60,643 nt of DNA from Erysipelotrichaceae bacterium (GTDB lineage: Bacteria > Bacillota_I > Bacilli_A > Erysipelotrichales > Erysipelotrichaceae): contig JAQXQU010000081.1 of the NCBI GenBank assembly GCA_029101345.1, positions 1 to 60,643 of the forward strand, given 5' to 3'. A model generated the notes under the pieces. The model did no database searches. It saw nothing but the letters and a program-made list of their open reading frames with translations, and was not told the DNA's origin. Of the stretch, positions 41,276 to 49,725 are shown piece by piece. A program made the translations under genes and the position numbers. Within the stretch, counting starts at the first letter, position 1; each line of letters opens with the position of its first letter.

Positions 41276-42589
41276 ATGAAGAATGATATTGTAAGAGCAA
41301 AATGTGTTGATATGAGTGTTGATGGACAAGGCATCTGCAAAGCAGATGGACTTGTCATTTTTGTGAAGGGAATAATTGTTGATGAGATAGCTGATGTCAA
41401 GATCATATCCGAGAAGAAGAATCTCTGTTATGGCATTATTGATAAGCTGATTGAAAAGAGTCCTTATCGCCGGGAATCCGAATGTCGCATTTCCTATAAA
41501 TGCGGAGGCTGTGATTGGCGCTATATTGACTATGATTACCAATTGGTACTCAAGAAGAAGACTTTGGATAATACTTTCAGGGGACTTGATGTCAAAGTTT
41601 CGGATGTAGTCAAATGTGCTGATCCTTTCCATTATCGCAACAAGGTACAGGTACCATTTAGGAATCATCTTCTTGGCTTTTATCGTAAATACTCCAATGA
41701 TATTGTTGAATTTGATGATTGTTACATCGAATCAAAGGAAGCTAATGATATCATTCTGGATTTAAGAAAACTGCTTGTTGACAAGAAGATTGATGGCTAT
41801 TTCCGTCACATTCTGATCAAGCATGCTTTTGGCAGTAATGAAATCATGCTTGGCTTTATTGTCAGGGATCTTGCTGTTCCTCATATTGAAGAAATAACAG
41901 ATTGTCTAGTTAAGAAATATCCAAATATCAAGTCAATCATCCTTAATCTCAACACCCGTGATGATAATGTCATTCTTGGGAATGATGAGAAGGTTATTTA
42001 CGGGAAAGACTATATCATGGATATCTATGATGGCATCAAGGCAAAGATTTCCCTGAAGTCCTTCTATCAGGTCAATCATGAGATGATGGTCAAGCTTTAT
42101 AGCAAGATCAAAGACTTGGCAAATATCAATGAAGATGATGAAGTCCTTGATCTCTATTGTGGCATTGGCACTATAGGCATGTTCCTGTGTCGCTATTGCA
42201 AGCATGTCACAGGTGTTGAAATTGTTGAATCAGCAATTATTAATGCTAAGGAAAATGCTAAGATCAATGGCTTTTCAAATATTGACTTCGTTTTAGGTGA
42301 TGCTTCAAAGAATATGAGTGAATACCTGAGAAACAAGGATGTTGTCGTTGTTGATCCTCCACGCAAAGGCCTTGGCAGCAAGCTGGTTAATGAATTGCTT
42401 GCTTCTGATGTCAAAAAGATTGTTTATGTTTCCTGCAATCCGGCTACCCTGGCTAGGGATCTTGATTTGCTTAAGGAAAAGTATTCCTTTGACACCATTT
42501 ATCCTTATGATATGTTTCCTTATACAACCCATGTAGAATCAGTTTGCCTTCTAACTAAAGTGAAAACTCGAGACAAATCGACAAGATAG
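41276..42589 (+). CDS. rlmD: 23S rRNA (uracil-5-)-methyltransferase, RlmD/RlmCD type
   Basis: A 437-residue SAM-dependent RNA m5U methyltransferase. A TRAM-like RNA-binding domain (about 1-55) is followed by a [4Fe-4S]-type cysteine set (C-x-K-C-G-G-C near 66-75 with a further Cys about residue 110). The Rossmann domain has LDLYCGIGTIG (about 287-297), DPPRKGL and the catalytic motif YVSCNPATLARD (nucleophile Cys about 386). In Firmicutes one such enzyme often modifies two 23S uridines. Which position is modified here is not decided by sequence. Confidence 0.92.
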   Translation: MKNDIVRAKCVDMSVDGQGICKADGLVIFVKGIIVDEIADVKIISEKKNLCYGIIDKLIEKSPYRRESECRISYKCGGCDWRYIDYDYQLVLKKKTLDNTFRGLDVKVSDVVKCADPFHYRNKVQVPFRNHLLGFYRKYSNDIVEFDDCYIESKEANDIILDLRKLLVDKKIDGYFRHILIKHAFGSNEIMLGFIVRDLAVPHIEEITDCLVKKYPNIKSIILNLNTRDDNVILGNDEKVIYGKDYIMDIYDGIKAKISLKSFYQVNHEMMVKLYSKIKDLANINEDDEVLDLYCGIGTIGMFLCRYCKHVTGVEIVESAIINAKENAKINGFSNIDFVLGDASKNMSEYLRNKDVVVVDPPRKGLGSKLVNELLASDVKKIVYVSCNPATLARDLDLLKEKYSFDTIYPYDMFPYTTHVESVCLLTKVKTRDKSTR

Positions 42590-42627
42590 TAAGGATATAA
42601 CTACATAAAGAGAAGGTGGGTTACAGT

Positions 42628-42925
42628 ATGAATATGATAGTAACATTTTTCAGGAAGAATAACAGGCAACTGTTATCCTATTGTAGATTGCATACAGCGA
42701 GAAGAGGATACTTTCATTGATTTTAAGAACCTTAATATTCATAGTTGTGACAATTGTGGTTATGAATGCTTTGATGGTAATGCTAATATAGGGATGAATA
42801 TATAATCTTTATGAAATTTAAATAATTATGACAAGGTTATATTAGTTGTTCCAATGTATTGTGGTAATCCTTCGTCACTCTATTTCATTTACAAATGAAA
42901 GATTTTGTATCTTCAGTCGCTCACT
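42628..42925 (+). pseudogene. Decayed flavodoxin/NADPH-dependent FMN reductase family gene
   Basis: An AAGGTGG site and ATG 42628 open a frame that dies after about 30 codons. A second frame then yields HSCDNCGYECFDG (from 42740), the Cys motif of iron-sulfur flavoproteins. After two in-frame stops the same frame yields YDKVILVVPMYCGNPSSLYF (from 42827), the typical flavodoxin-family strand. A further frame gives FTNERFCIF (from 42888). One shift before the Cys motif, two internal stops and a late shift mark it as a pseudogene. The missing C-terminal half is not visible downstream. Confidence 0.75.
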
Positions 42926-43269
42926 CATCAGCGTACAATTCAGCACAGGTCGCTGACTGTACAAAATGCTTCTTTACAAAGCACTCGGTTAATTGATATT
43001 TCTTTTTTCATTAATGATTCGATTAGCCATCATCATTCCATAAACTCAAGAGTCTAAACCCAATGCATTGAGAAATCGAGTGCTGATAGTTGGTGTATCA
43101 AATTTTTAATGTGATGTACCTTATTGAATTCATCCAAACTGTTATTCCCATTTTTTGTTAGATATCTAACTTATCGATTTCCATCTCTTCCAAGGATCAT
43201 CGATTGTCTAGAAAATCCTTTTCTTTATGCTTTGAAGATATTACCAAAGCATATAATCTATAAAATAAT
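42926..43269. other. Non-coding remnant region with inverted repeats
   Basis: No convincing reading frame is present on either strand. Visible structure: AGCACTCG (42980-42987) and its complement CGAGTGCT (43077-43084) bracket about 105 bp, with AGAAATC/GATATTTCT extending the arms. The segment TCAGCG...CGCTGA near 42928-42955 is another short inverted repeat. ATGCTTTG/CAAAGCAT (43227-43252) forms an 8-bp hairpin without T-run. This could be a miniature element or decayed sequence. Confidence 0.5.
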
Positions 43270-43270
43270 A

Positions 43271-43431
43271 TTGTAATAATAACAAATATGCTATAATAAT
43301 TATGTTTTTAGACAAAGTATCTAGGGGTATGCGAGACAAACATAGATCCTGAAATAAATGATGAAGTTTGCTGTTTGCAATCATTTGCAGAAGGACGCTA
43401 TATAGCGTTTTTATTTTGAAAAGATATTATA
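43271..43431 (+). promoter_or_regulatory. Promoter and structured leader of the lipoprotein/kinase unit
   Basis: TTGTAA (43271-43276) and TATAAT (43292-43297) are separated by 15 nt. The leader from about 43304 can form ATCTA/TAGAT closing an internal segment with CTAGGGG and GCGAGAC. It can also form the arm AAATGAT/ATCATTT around GTTTGC repeats, and it ends in a terminator hairpin. No known riboswitch class is recognised. Confidence 0.45.
43395..43417 (+). terminator. Attenuator-like terminator in the leader
   Basis: The palindrome ACGCTATATAGCGT (5-bp stem plus ATAT) is followed by TTTTTATTTT, 38 nt before the lipoprotein start codon. Confidence 0.65.
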
Positions 43432-43455
43432 TTGCATATTGGATGGGGGAATAAT

Positions 43456-45303
43456 ATGAAAAAACTGATTTGCTTATTGCTGGTATTGCTAATGACATCA
43501 GCTATTCTTAGTGGATGTTCAAATCAAAATACTGTTGATTCTTCAGCTGACAATGAGAAGGAGAAGGTTGTTGTTGCCTGCTGGGGCAATCAGATGCTTG
43601 ATTCCTATGCTGAATATCTTTGCAATCTCTTTCCTGATGTTGAATTTGAATTCGTTTTAGCTGCAAATTCAACAGACTATTATCGGTTCCGTCAGGACCA
43701 TGATGATATGCCTGACATTTTGACTGTTAGACGTTTTGCACTGAAGGATGCTGTCCTATTGAAAGATTATCTATATGATCTTAGCAATACCGAGCTCGCT
43801 AATACCTATTACGGTTCCTATATTGACAGCTATACTTATGATGATGGTTCGGTAAACTGGCTGCCAACTTGTGCTGAAGTTGATGGCATCATTATCAATA
43901 AGACACTATTTGATGAATACAATGTTTCAGTTCCAACAGATTATGCCAGTTTTGTTGAAGCCTGCGAGGCTTTTGAGTCTGTGGGCATTCGTAGCTTTGT
44001 TTCTGATTTTTCGGCTGATTATACGTGCATGGAAGTGTTACAGGGCGCATCAATCCCTCTTCTGCAGAGTATTGAAGGCCGTAAATGGCGTCAGCAATAT
44101 GAAAGCGGCCTGACTAATCAACTATCGGAAGAAGTTTGGCTTCAGGTTTTTGATAACTTCTTTGCTTTTGTGAAAAATACAGGTCTAGGTGCTGAAGATG
44201 CAACATATCCAAATCGAACGCCAAAGGAAATGTTTACAAATGGTGAAGCTGCAATGTATCGTGGAACAGGTGCTGATGTCATTTCCTTCAAGGGTCGTGG
44301 TGATGATGAAGTATTGTTGTTGCCTTATTTTGGTGAATCTGAACAGGATAATTGGTATTTGACATATCCAACATTTCAGATTGCTGCCTCAAGCAAAGGA
44401 ATGGATGATCCTGAACGGGAAGAGCTGATTCTTTCGATTATGACTGCAATGGTCAATCAGCAGGGACAGGATCATATTTCCTATGGCAAAAACATGGTTC
44501 CATACAAGAAAGATGTTACTTTGGAATTGATGCCGGAAATGGATAACCTAAAGCCTTATCTAAAAGATAACAAGTTGTTCATTCGACTGGCTTCAAACGA
44601 AATGTTCAGAATCTCAAAAGATGTTGTCCAGATGATACTAAACAAAGAGCTTGATACAGCAAAAGAAGCTCTTGACAAGTTCAATGAAGAATTATCTGGA
44701 ACTGAACCAGGAACAGAAATTGTTGCCCATATCGATACTGCTTTAAGCAATAGTTTCACAGATGAATATGGCAATCAGGCTGCTTCTGCTATCGCCAATA
44801 CCATAAGAGCTATTTCCGGTGTCGACATGGTCTTCGTGCAATCATGCTATGTTGCTAGTGATATTTACAGTGGTGACTATTCAGCCAATGATCTGGCTTA
44901 TCTCGGAAAGAATGATGGTGGCTGGCCTGGCCTCATGCATCTGACTGGCGAACAGATCTATAAACTTGTTGAAACTACTTTGTCGTTACGTGGCAATCGA
45001 GGAGAAGTGTGCAATGACTCTACATTATATGTCTCCAGTGGTTTTGCGATGGAAATTACAAGGGCAGACAATGGCTATGCACTTAATTCCTTGACCATTG
45101 ATGGCAAGGATCTTGATAGGGAAAAAACCTACTCATTTCTGATTTATGGTGATCGTGACTGGTATATGAGCAAAATCATGGAAGAAATTGAAGTAAAGGA
45201 AATAGACAATTCTGGTCTGAAGATCGAAGGCTATTTGAATCAGCGCCTTGTTGTTGAAGGGGGACAGCTAGAAGCTCCGACTGACTATATCACCATCCAT
45301 TAG
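43456..45303 (+). CDS. Lipoprotein: solute-binding domain fused to a 5'-nucleotidase C-terminal-like domain
   Basis: A 615-residue lipoprotein. Signal peptide with lipobox LSGC (Cys21). Residues about 30-410 have the pattern of family 1 extracellular solute-binding proteins of carbohydrate ABC importers (PDILTVRRF, a GEAAMYRGTG stretch). Residues about 430-600 resemble the 5'-nucleotidase C-terminal substrate domain (NQAASAIANTIRAISGVD, the LTGEQIYKLVE helix, KTYSFLIYGDRDW). The metallophosphatase catalytic domain is absent, so it probably binds rather than cleaves. No permease or ATPase is adjacent; the next gene is a hybrid kinase. GGGGG 7 nt before ATG 43456 sets the start. Confidence 0.75.
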   Translation: MKKLICLLLVLLMTSAILSGCSNQNTVDSSADNEKEKVVVACWGNQMLDSYAEYLCNLFPDVEFEFVLAANSTDYYRFRQDHDDMPDILTVRRFALKDAVLLKDYLYDLSNTELANTYYGSYIDSYTYDDGSVNWLPTCAEVDGIIINKTLFDEYNVSVPTDYASFVEACEAFESVGIRSFVSDFSADYTCMEVLQGASIPLLQSIEGRKWRQQYESGLTNQLSEEVWLQVFDNFFAFVKNTGLGAEDATYPNRTPKEMFTNGEAAMYRGTGADVISFKGRGDDEVLLLPYFGESEQDNWYLTYPTFQIAASSKGMDDPEREELILSIMTAMVNQQGQDHISYGKNMVPYKKDVTLELMPEMDNLKPYLKDNKLFIRLASNEMFRISKDVVQMILNKELDTAKEALDKFNEELSGTEPGTEIVAHIDTALSNSFTDEYGNQAASAIANTIRAISGVDMVFVQSCYVASDIYSGDYSANDLAYLGKNDGGWPGLMHLTGEQIYKLVETTLSLRGNRGEVCNDSTLYVSSGFAMEITRADNGYALNSLTIDGKDLDREKTYSFLIYGDRDWYMSKIMEEIEVKEIDNSGLKIEGYLNQRLVVEGGQLEAPTDYITIH

Positions 45304-45330
45304 GACATTTCGGAAAGTATAGAGGACTGC

Positions 45331-47508
45331 ATGCAGGAGAATAACAAAACAAACAATTATCTAGTTCCTATCGCCCTAGCCGCAACACTTGTAGTGCTGT
45401 TGGTTTTTGGCATCTTCTACATGCGTAATTCACTTTTGAAAATGACAGCTGAAGAAAGATCCAATCAGCTAGAGGAAATGGTTATCCAGATCAATACCAA
45501 CTTGACTAATGGTCTTCAGACCCATTGGAATCTAGTTGAGGGAATTGACCAAGCTATGAGTGGAAAGCATTATGCAGATAAGAATGAAGTATGTGCTAAT
45601 ATCGCCCTAATGGAAGATTTTTTCTGCACAGATCTTTATGGAAGCCATGTAATGTTGCTGGATAATCAGGGAATTGGCTATCTAAGTTCAGGTTCAGTTG
45701 GAATCTGGAATGATGTCAATCATTTGATTGATGGAAATGAAAAGCATACCTTTGTCTCAGAAACGGATAATATCAATGGTTCCCATCTCATCTTTTCCAA
45801 GGAACTATCTGAACCAATCACTATCGATGACAATAACAGTTTTAATCACGTAGTCCTTTTAAAGGATATCAAGACAGTAAAACAATATTACACAACAACA
45901 ACTTATGAAGGAAAAGCATCCACTTATTTTATCAGGAACAATGGTATTCTTGCCTATTATGATTCTGAAGTCGAGGATGTCATTGCCTCCAGGAATATCT
46001 TTAAGGCCTTAGCAGAAGTTGAATATATCCAGAATGAAAGCTTTTCTGACATCAAGGAAGAACTTGCTGAAGATGGTATTGCGACAGCAGACATCAGAAT
46101 ATCTGGTAGCGAATATTTCTATTGTTTAGCTTCGCTTCAAGGCTATGACATGTATTTGATGCTTCTGGTACCCGCAAAGTCTGTAGCTGTCAGCACAATG
46201 AATATGATGAATAGTACCGTCAGAACCGAAACGGTCTTTGGGTCCATTCTAATGCTGATGACTTTTCTGGTATTCTATGGTTTTGTCAAAGTTCAAAGAA
46301 GCAGCCAATTGGTCAAACTTGAACAGGAAACCAATAAGGAACTTAATCGTCTGCGCAATATTGCGGAATCGGCTAATGCTGCTAAGAGCACTTTTCTAAA
46401 CAACATGTCTCATGATATCCGTACGCCTATGAATGCCATAATTGGCTTCACAAACATTGCTTTAAAAAACAATCCAAGTCCGGAAATCAAAAACTGTCTT
46501 GAAAAGATTTCTGATAGCTCTGATCATCTGCTGGCCCTTATTAATGACGTACTTGATATCAGCCGGATTGAAAGTGGGAAGATACATTTTGCACCAGTTG
46601 TCGTTGAACTATCAGAGATAACTGCAGCAGTTCTTTCAATAATGGACGGTTATCTTTCAAACCGTGAGTTAAGATTTGAATACAATATTGAAAAGCCAAT
46701 TGTTCCATTTGTCATGACTGATGCCGTAAGAATCAGAGAGGTATTAGTCAACATTCTTGGCAATGCTGTCAAATTTACTCCTGATGGTGGAACTATCCAT
46801 TTTGATACCAAATATCAAATAAAGGATGCAAATACAATAGTTGTCCATTATTTCATTTCAGATACCGGCATTGGCATGTCGGAAGAATTCCTCAGCCATA
46901 TCTTTGATGAATTTTCCCAAGAAGATCATGGTGCAAGAACCCAATATAAAGGTACTGGTCTAGGCATGACTATTTCCAAGCAATATATTGATATGATGAA
47001 TGGTACCATTTCCGTTGCCAGCAAGAAAAATGAAGGTTCAAGCTTTTTAGTTGAAATACCAATGACTATCGCAGATGGAACAGCTATTGCTAAACAAGAA
47101 AACAATTCTGCCTATTGCGATTTGAATGGTACTGGAATTCTTTTGGTAGAAGATAATGATCTGAATGCAGAAATCGCTATTGTTCAGCTAGAGGAATATG
47201 GTTTTGACATTACAAGAGCAAGCGATGGAAAGGAAGCAGTTGAAATCTTCAATTCAAAGCCAGAGGGAAGCTTTGATATCATTCTGATGGATGTCATGAT
47301 GCCAAAAATGAATGGTTATGAAGCAACAAAAGCTATTCGAAACCTGCAAAATCGTCCTGATGCCGCACAAATTCCAATAATCGCTATGACCGCTAACGCT
47401 TTTGCCGAGGATGTTCAGGCATCTTTGGATGCAGGCATGAATGGACACTTATCAAAGCCAATTGTCATCAACGAAGTAATTAAGGCTATTGAAAGAAACA
47501 TTCACTAA
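45331..47508 (+). CDS. Membrane hybrid sensor histidine kinase
   Basis: A 725-residue kinase. Helix 1 (about 12-30), an extracytoplasmic sensor of about 260 residues (dCache-like size), and helix 2 (about 302-322) are followed by a short coiled linker. HisKA carries MSHDIRTPMNAI (His about 360). The ATPase domain has N-box NILGNAVKF, SDTGIGMS and GTGLGM. The C-terminal receiver has the phospho-acceptor Asp in ILMDVMMPKMNG (about 653) and the usual TAN/SKP Lys. No HPt domain and no DNA-binding partner are adjacent. It lies 27 nt after the lipoprotein gene behind GAGG; the lipoprotein probably presents ligand to this sensor (inference). Confidence 0.9.
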   Translation: MQENNKTNNYLVPIALAATLVVLLVFGIFYMRNSLLKMTAEERSNQLEEMVIQINTNLTNGLQTHWNLVEGIDQAMSGKHYADKNEVCANIALMEDFFCTDLYGSHVMLLDNQGIGYLSSGSVGIWNDVNHLIDGNEKHTFVSETDNINGSHLIFSKELSEPITIDDNNSFNHVVLLKDIKTVKQYYTTTTYEGKASTYFIRNNGILAYYDSEVEDVIASRNIFKALAEVEYIQNESFSDIKEELAEDGIATADIRISGSEYFYCLASLQGYDMYLMLLVPAKSVAVSTMNMMNSTVRTETVFGSILMLMTFLVFYGFVKVQRSSQLVKLEQETNKELNRLRNIAESANAAKSTFLNNMSHDIRTPMNAIIGFTNIALKNNPSPEIKNCLEKISDSSDHLLALINDVLDISRIESGKIHFAPVVVELSEITAAVLSIMDGYLSNRELRFEYNIEKPIVPFVMTDAVRIREVLVNILGNAVKFTPDGGTIHFDTKYQIKDANTIVVHYFISDTGIGMSEEFLSHIFDEFSQEDHGARTQYKGTGLGMTISKQYIDMMNGTISVASKKNEGSSFLVEIPMTIADGTAIAKQENNSAYCDLNGTGILLVEDNDLNAEIAIVQLEEYGFDITRASDGKEAVEIFNSKPEGSFDIILMDVMMPKMNGYEATKAIRNLQNRPDAAQIPIIAMTANAFAEDVQASLDAGMNGHLSKPIVINEVIKAIERNIH

Positions 47509-47530
47509 AGCAAGCATTGCTTGCTTTTTT
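47508..47530 (+). terminator. Terminator of the kinase gene
   Basis: AAGCAAGC/GCTTGCTT with an ATT loop, then TTTT. Confidence 0.88.
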
Positions 47531-47582
47531 ATTTGATTGCTTATGTTCTATACTGGAAATATCATATTGTTGAGGTGAAATT

Positions 47583-47744
47583 ATGAACAACAAGACAACT
47601 ACATCAGTCGTTAAGAATGGGATTACTTTTGGAAGTGCTTTGGCAATGGTCATATCCTATGCCAATTGGCATTCAGTCTTGTGGGCAATCTTTCATGGCT
47701 TGCTTGGTTGGGTCTATGTCATCTATTATTTGATTGTTTATTGA
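47583..47744 (+). CDS. 53-residue membrane protein
   Basis: An ATG behind GAGGTGA (short spacing) opens a 53-codon frame. The product has a polar start (1-12), a helix about 13-25, and a hydrophobic Trp/Tyr-rich segment about 28-52 (AIFHGLLGWVYVIYYL). Small proteins of this pattern with KNGITFGSAL starts are, as I recall, conserved in Firmicutes without known function. Its stop is one base before the next gene's ATG, which has no ribosome-binding site of its own, so the two are translationally coupled. Confidence 0.7.
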   Translation: MNNKTTTSVVKNGITFGSALAMVISYANWHSVLWAIFHGLLGWVYVIYYLIVY

Positions 47745-47745
47745 T

Positions 47746-49029
47746 ATGGTAAAGGATTATCTAAAAGAGTATCGTTATTCAGATGGTGAACTGCAAAGAG
47801 TTCATGTCTTTTTGTGTGAAAGCTTTAATGATCTTTTATTTGGCAATACATCTGAAGATTCTGCTTCATTTAGGACCATCTGCGATATCTATGACAATTA
47901 TCTGATCAAAGCAGCTCCTTATATCTTCAAACGATATCTCCTTTTTCATTTGCCAAATAGCAATTATTTGCAAAGGCTTGGGATTCAAAGGCTCTTTCAG
48001 ACACATATCAGAATCAAAGCTAATGGCACCGTTGTCATCAAAGATGATAGAGCTGCCGAAATCTATGATGAGCTAAATAGGAAAGGTCTTGTTCATATTT
48101 CAAAAGGCTATCTTCCTGGTACTAAAATCATTTCCGTTGGCAATTTTGGCTATTTGAGCAAAGCAGTCAATTGCAAGATGAAAGTCAACTCATCATTCTT
48201 CATCTTTGACCCTTTTGATTGTGCAAGCGAATATGATGAAGTTGGAACACCTTTTGGACTAATGATAAAAAATGGAACAGTCATCAATCCGCCACTATTC
48301 AATCGTGAAGCCTTGCTGGTAAGAGGAAACACGAGCTCTATCAGGAATATTGATCTAAGTGCTGTAGATATTTCAATTAAAGGGCACAAGCCCATTATGA
48401 TCTACAGCCGGCCTTCATATGCCAAGACAGCTGCTCATGAAGGCTATGATGTGATTGTAGTCAAGAATATGGTAGTTGATATCAAAAGGGGCGGCAAAAG
48501 CATAGTACCGGCATCGGGTTTTGTTCTTAGCTATCGTGATCTTGATGATATCAGAATAGGTGATCACGTTGAATATCGTGGCTTTGAAGATGTGGATTTT
48601 GCTATTCAGGTTGGAAATAGTGCAATCATAGGCGGAAAGATAAGCGAACACTTCATTTCATCCTTTTATAACATCCGTAAGCCCTTTATGATTGCTTACC
48701 CGCCAAGCCTCTATCCTTTGGGATATGAAAAGGATCGTGCAGCTAGAGTTGCATTGGGTACAGATTCCGCCAATCGTCCTCATGTCATTCTTTTTGAAGG
48801 CGCTAGCAAGCTTGGCCATCAAAAGGGCAAGGAGAGCTGTGGTGCTTCACTTTTGGAAGTTGGAAAAATCTGCCAAGATCTTGGCTTGGTTAATGCTGTA
48901 AATCTTGATGGTGGGGGATCAGCTGCCCTTTATATTGATGATCAAAGGTCCTTGCGAATAGCTGATCGAAAAATAATTGATGGAAGTGAGGCCGAGCGCC
49001 CGATTCCTTCCTATATCTATCATCTTTAG
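47746..49029 (+). CDS. Phosphodiester glycosidase (NAGPA/DUF2233) domain protein
   Basis: A 427-residue protein. The C-terminal about 150 residues carry the phosphodiester glycosidase domain: DRAARVALGTDSANRPHVIL, then LVNAVNLDGGGSAALY (about 375-390), the family's signature glycine-rich loop. Residues about 110-250 form an unfamiliar beta-rich region and residues 1-100 a helical one. The family hydrolyses sugar-phosphodiester bonds, usually outside the cell or in lysosomes; here no signal peptide is seen, which is odd. The start is ATG 47746, coupled to the small membrane protein; the TTG 47734 frame lies inside that gene. Confidence 0.78.
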   Translation: MVKDYLKEYRYSDGELQRVHVFLCESFNDLLFGNTSEDSASFRTICDIYDNYLIKAAPYIFKRYLLFHLPNSNYLQRLGIQRLFQTHIRIKANGTVVIKDDRAAEIYDELNRKGLVHISKGYLPGTKIISVGNFGYLSKAVNCKMKVNSSFFIFDPFDCASEYDEVGTPFGLMIKNGTVINPPLFNREALLVRGNTSSIRNIDLSAVDISIKGHKPIMIYSRPSYAKTAAHEGYDVIVVKNMVVDIKRGGKSIVPASGFVLSYRDLDDIRIGDHVEYRGFEDVDFAIQVGNSAIIGGKISEHFISSFYNIRKPFMIAYPPSLYPLGYEKDRAARVALGTDSANRPHVILFEGASKLGHQKGKESCGASLLEVGKICQDLGLVNAVNLDGGGSAALYIDDQRSLRIADRKIIDGSEAERPIPSYIYHL

Positions 49030-49058
49030 TAGCATTTTTGTTTTATTAATCCCTTGTA

Positions 49059-49086
49059 TTGAGAGCAAAAACTAGTAGAATAGAAT
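49059..49086 (+). promoter_or_regulatory. Promoter of xpt
   Basis: TTGAGA (49059-49064), 16-nt spacer, TAGAAT (49081-49086). Only about 14 nt lie between the expected start and ATG 49107, too short for a purine riboswitch. Confidence 0.6.
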
Positions 49087-49106
49087 TATGTTTTTGTGAG
49101 GTAAGT

Positions 49107-49685
49107 ATGAAGATTCTTGAAGACAAGATAAGAGCTGAAGGTGTTGTCCTACCTGGCGATATCCTGAAAGTTGACAACTTTCTAAATCATCAGATTGATA
49201 CTAGCTTTGTTCGCTTGATTGCATCAGAATTTGGCCGTATTTTCTATGGTACAGGCATTAACAAGATCATGACTGTTGAAGCATCCGGCATTGCCATTGC
49301 TTATGCTACATCCCAATACTTCAACGATGCACCTGTTGTCTATGCCAAAAAGGGTGCTGTTTCCACGATGTCCAAGGATGTCTATTCAGCTGATGTTCAT
49401 TCCTATACTCATAACAATGACTATAAGTTAAATGTAGCAAAAAAGTTTTTGTCCAAGAATGACAGGATTCTGATTATTGATGATTTCCTGGCGACAGGTG
49501 AAGCCTTGAATGGCTTGACCCAGATTGTTGAAGAATCCGGAGCAACTATTGTTGGTTGCGGTGTTGTTGTTGAGAAGGCTTACCAGAATGGTGGAAAACT
49601 CATTCGTGATAAAGGTTATCAGGTTGTTTCCTTAGCTCGTGTCACAGCTATGAGTGATGATGGTCAGATTGAATTTGAAGATTAG
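49107..49685 (+). CDS. xpt: Xanthine phosphoribosyltransferase
   Basis: A 192-residue purine salvage enzyme converting xanthine and PRPP to XMP. Type I PRT loop ILIIDDFLATGEAL (about 125-138) and the N-terminal DNFLNHQID with SEFGRIF match Firmicute Xpt (194 residues in B. subtilis). GTGAGG precedes ATG 49107; the longer frame from 49059 runs through the promoter. It lies upstream of a nucleoside-binding lipoprotein and its ABC transporter, so purine uptake and salvage are linked. Confidence 0.94.
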   Translation: MKILEDKIRAEGVVLPGDILKVDNFLNHQIDTSFVRLIASEFGRIFYGTGINKIMTVEASGIAIAYATSQYFNDAPVVYAKKGAVSTMSKDVYSADVHSYTHNNDYKLNVAKKFLSKNDRILIIDDFLATGEALNGLTQIVEESGATIVGCGVVVEKAYQNGGKLIRDKGYQVVSLARVTAMSDDGQIEFED

Positions 49686-49725
49686 GTAATGACATCTTAT
49701 GATGTATTACATAAAGGAGAGGAAA

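Noticed and set aside
41264-41668. 134-residue reverse ORF
   Set aside because: Complement of the rRNA methyltransferase gene, no family match and no ribosome-binding site.
43302-43352. 16-codon ORF starting 4 nt after the -10 box in the lipoprotein leader
   Set aside because: Spacing is too short for a usual start site, codon content is unremarkable, and nothing links its end to the terminator.
43320-43412. Guanidine (ykkC) or c-di-GMP riboswitch, suggested by CTAGGGG and GGACGC
   Set aside because: The remaining conserved core of either class is missing; only short words match.
43456-45303. Active 5'-nucleotidase
   Set aside because: Only the C-terminal substrate-domain pattern is present; no metallophosphatase motifs precede it.
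49030-49106. Purine riboswitch before xpt
   Set aside because: The predicted 5' UTR is only about 14 nt and the conserved loops are absent.
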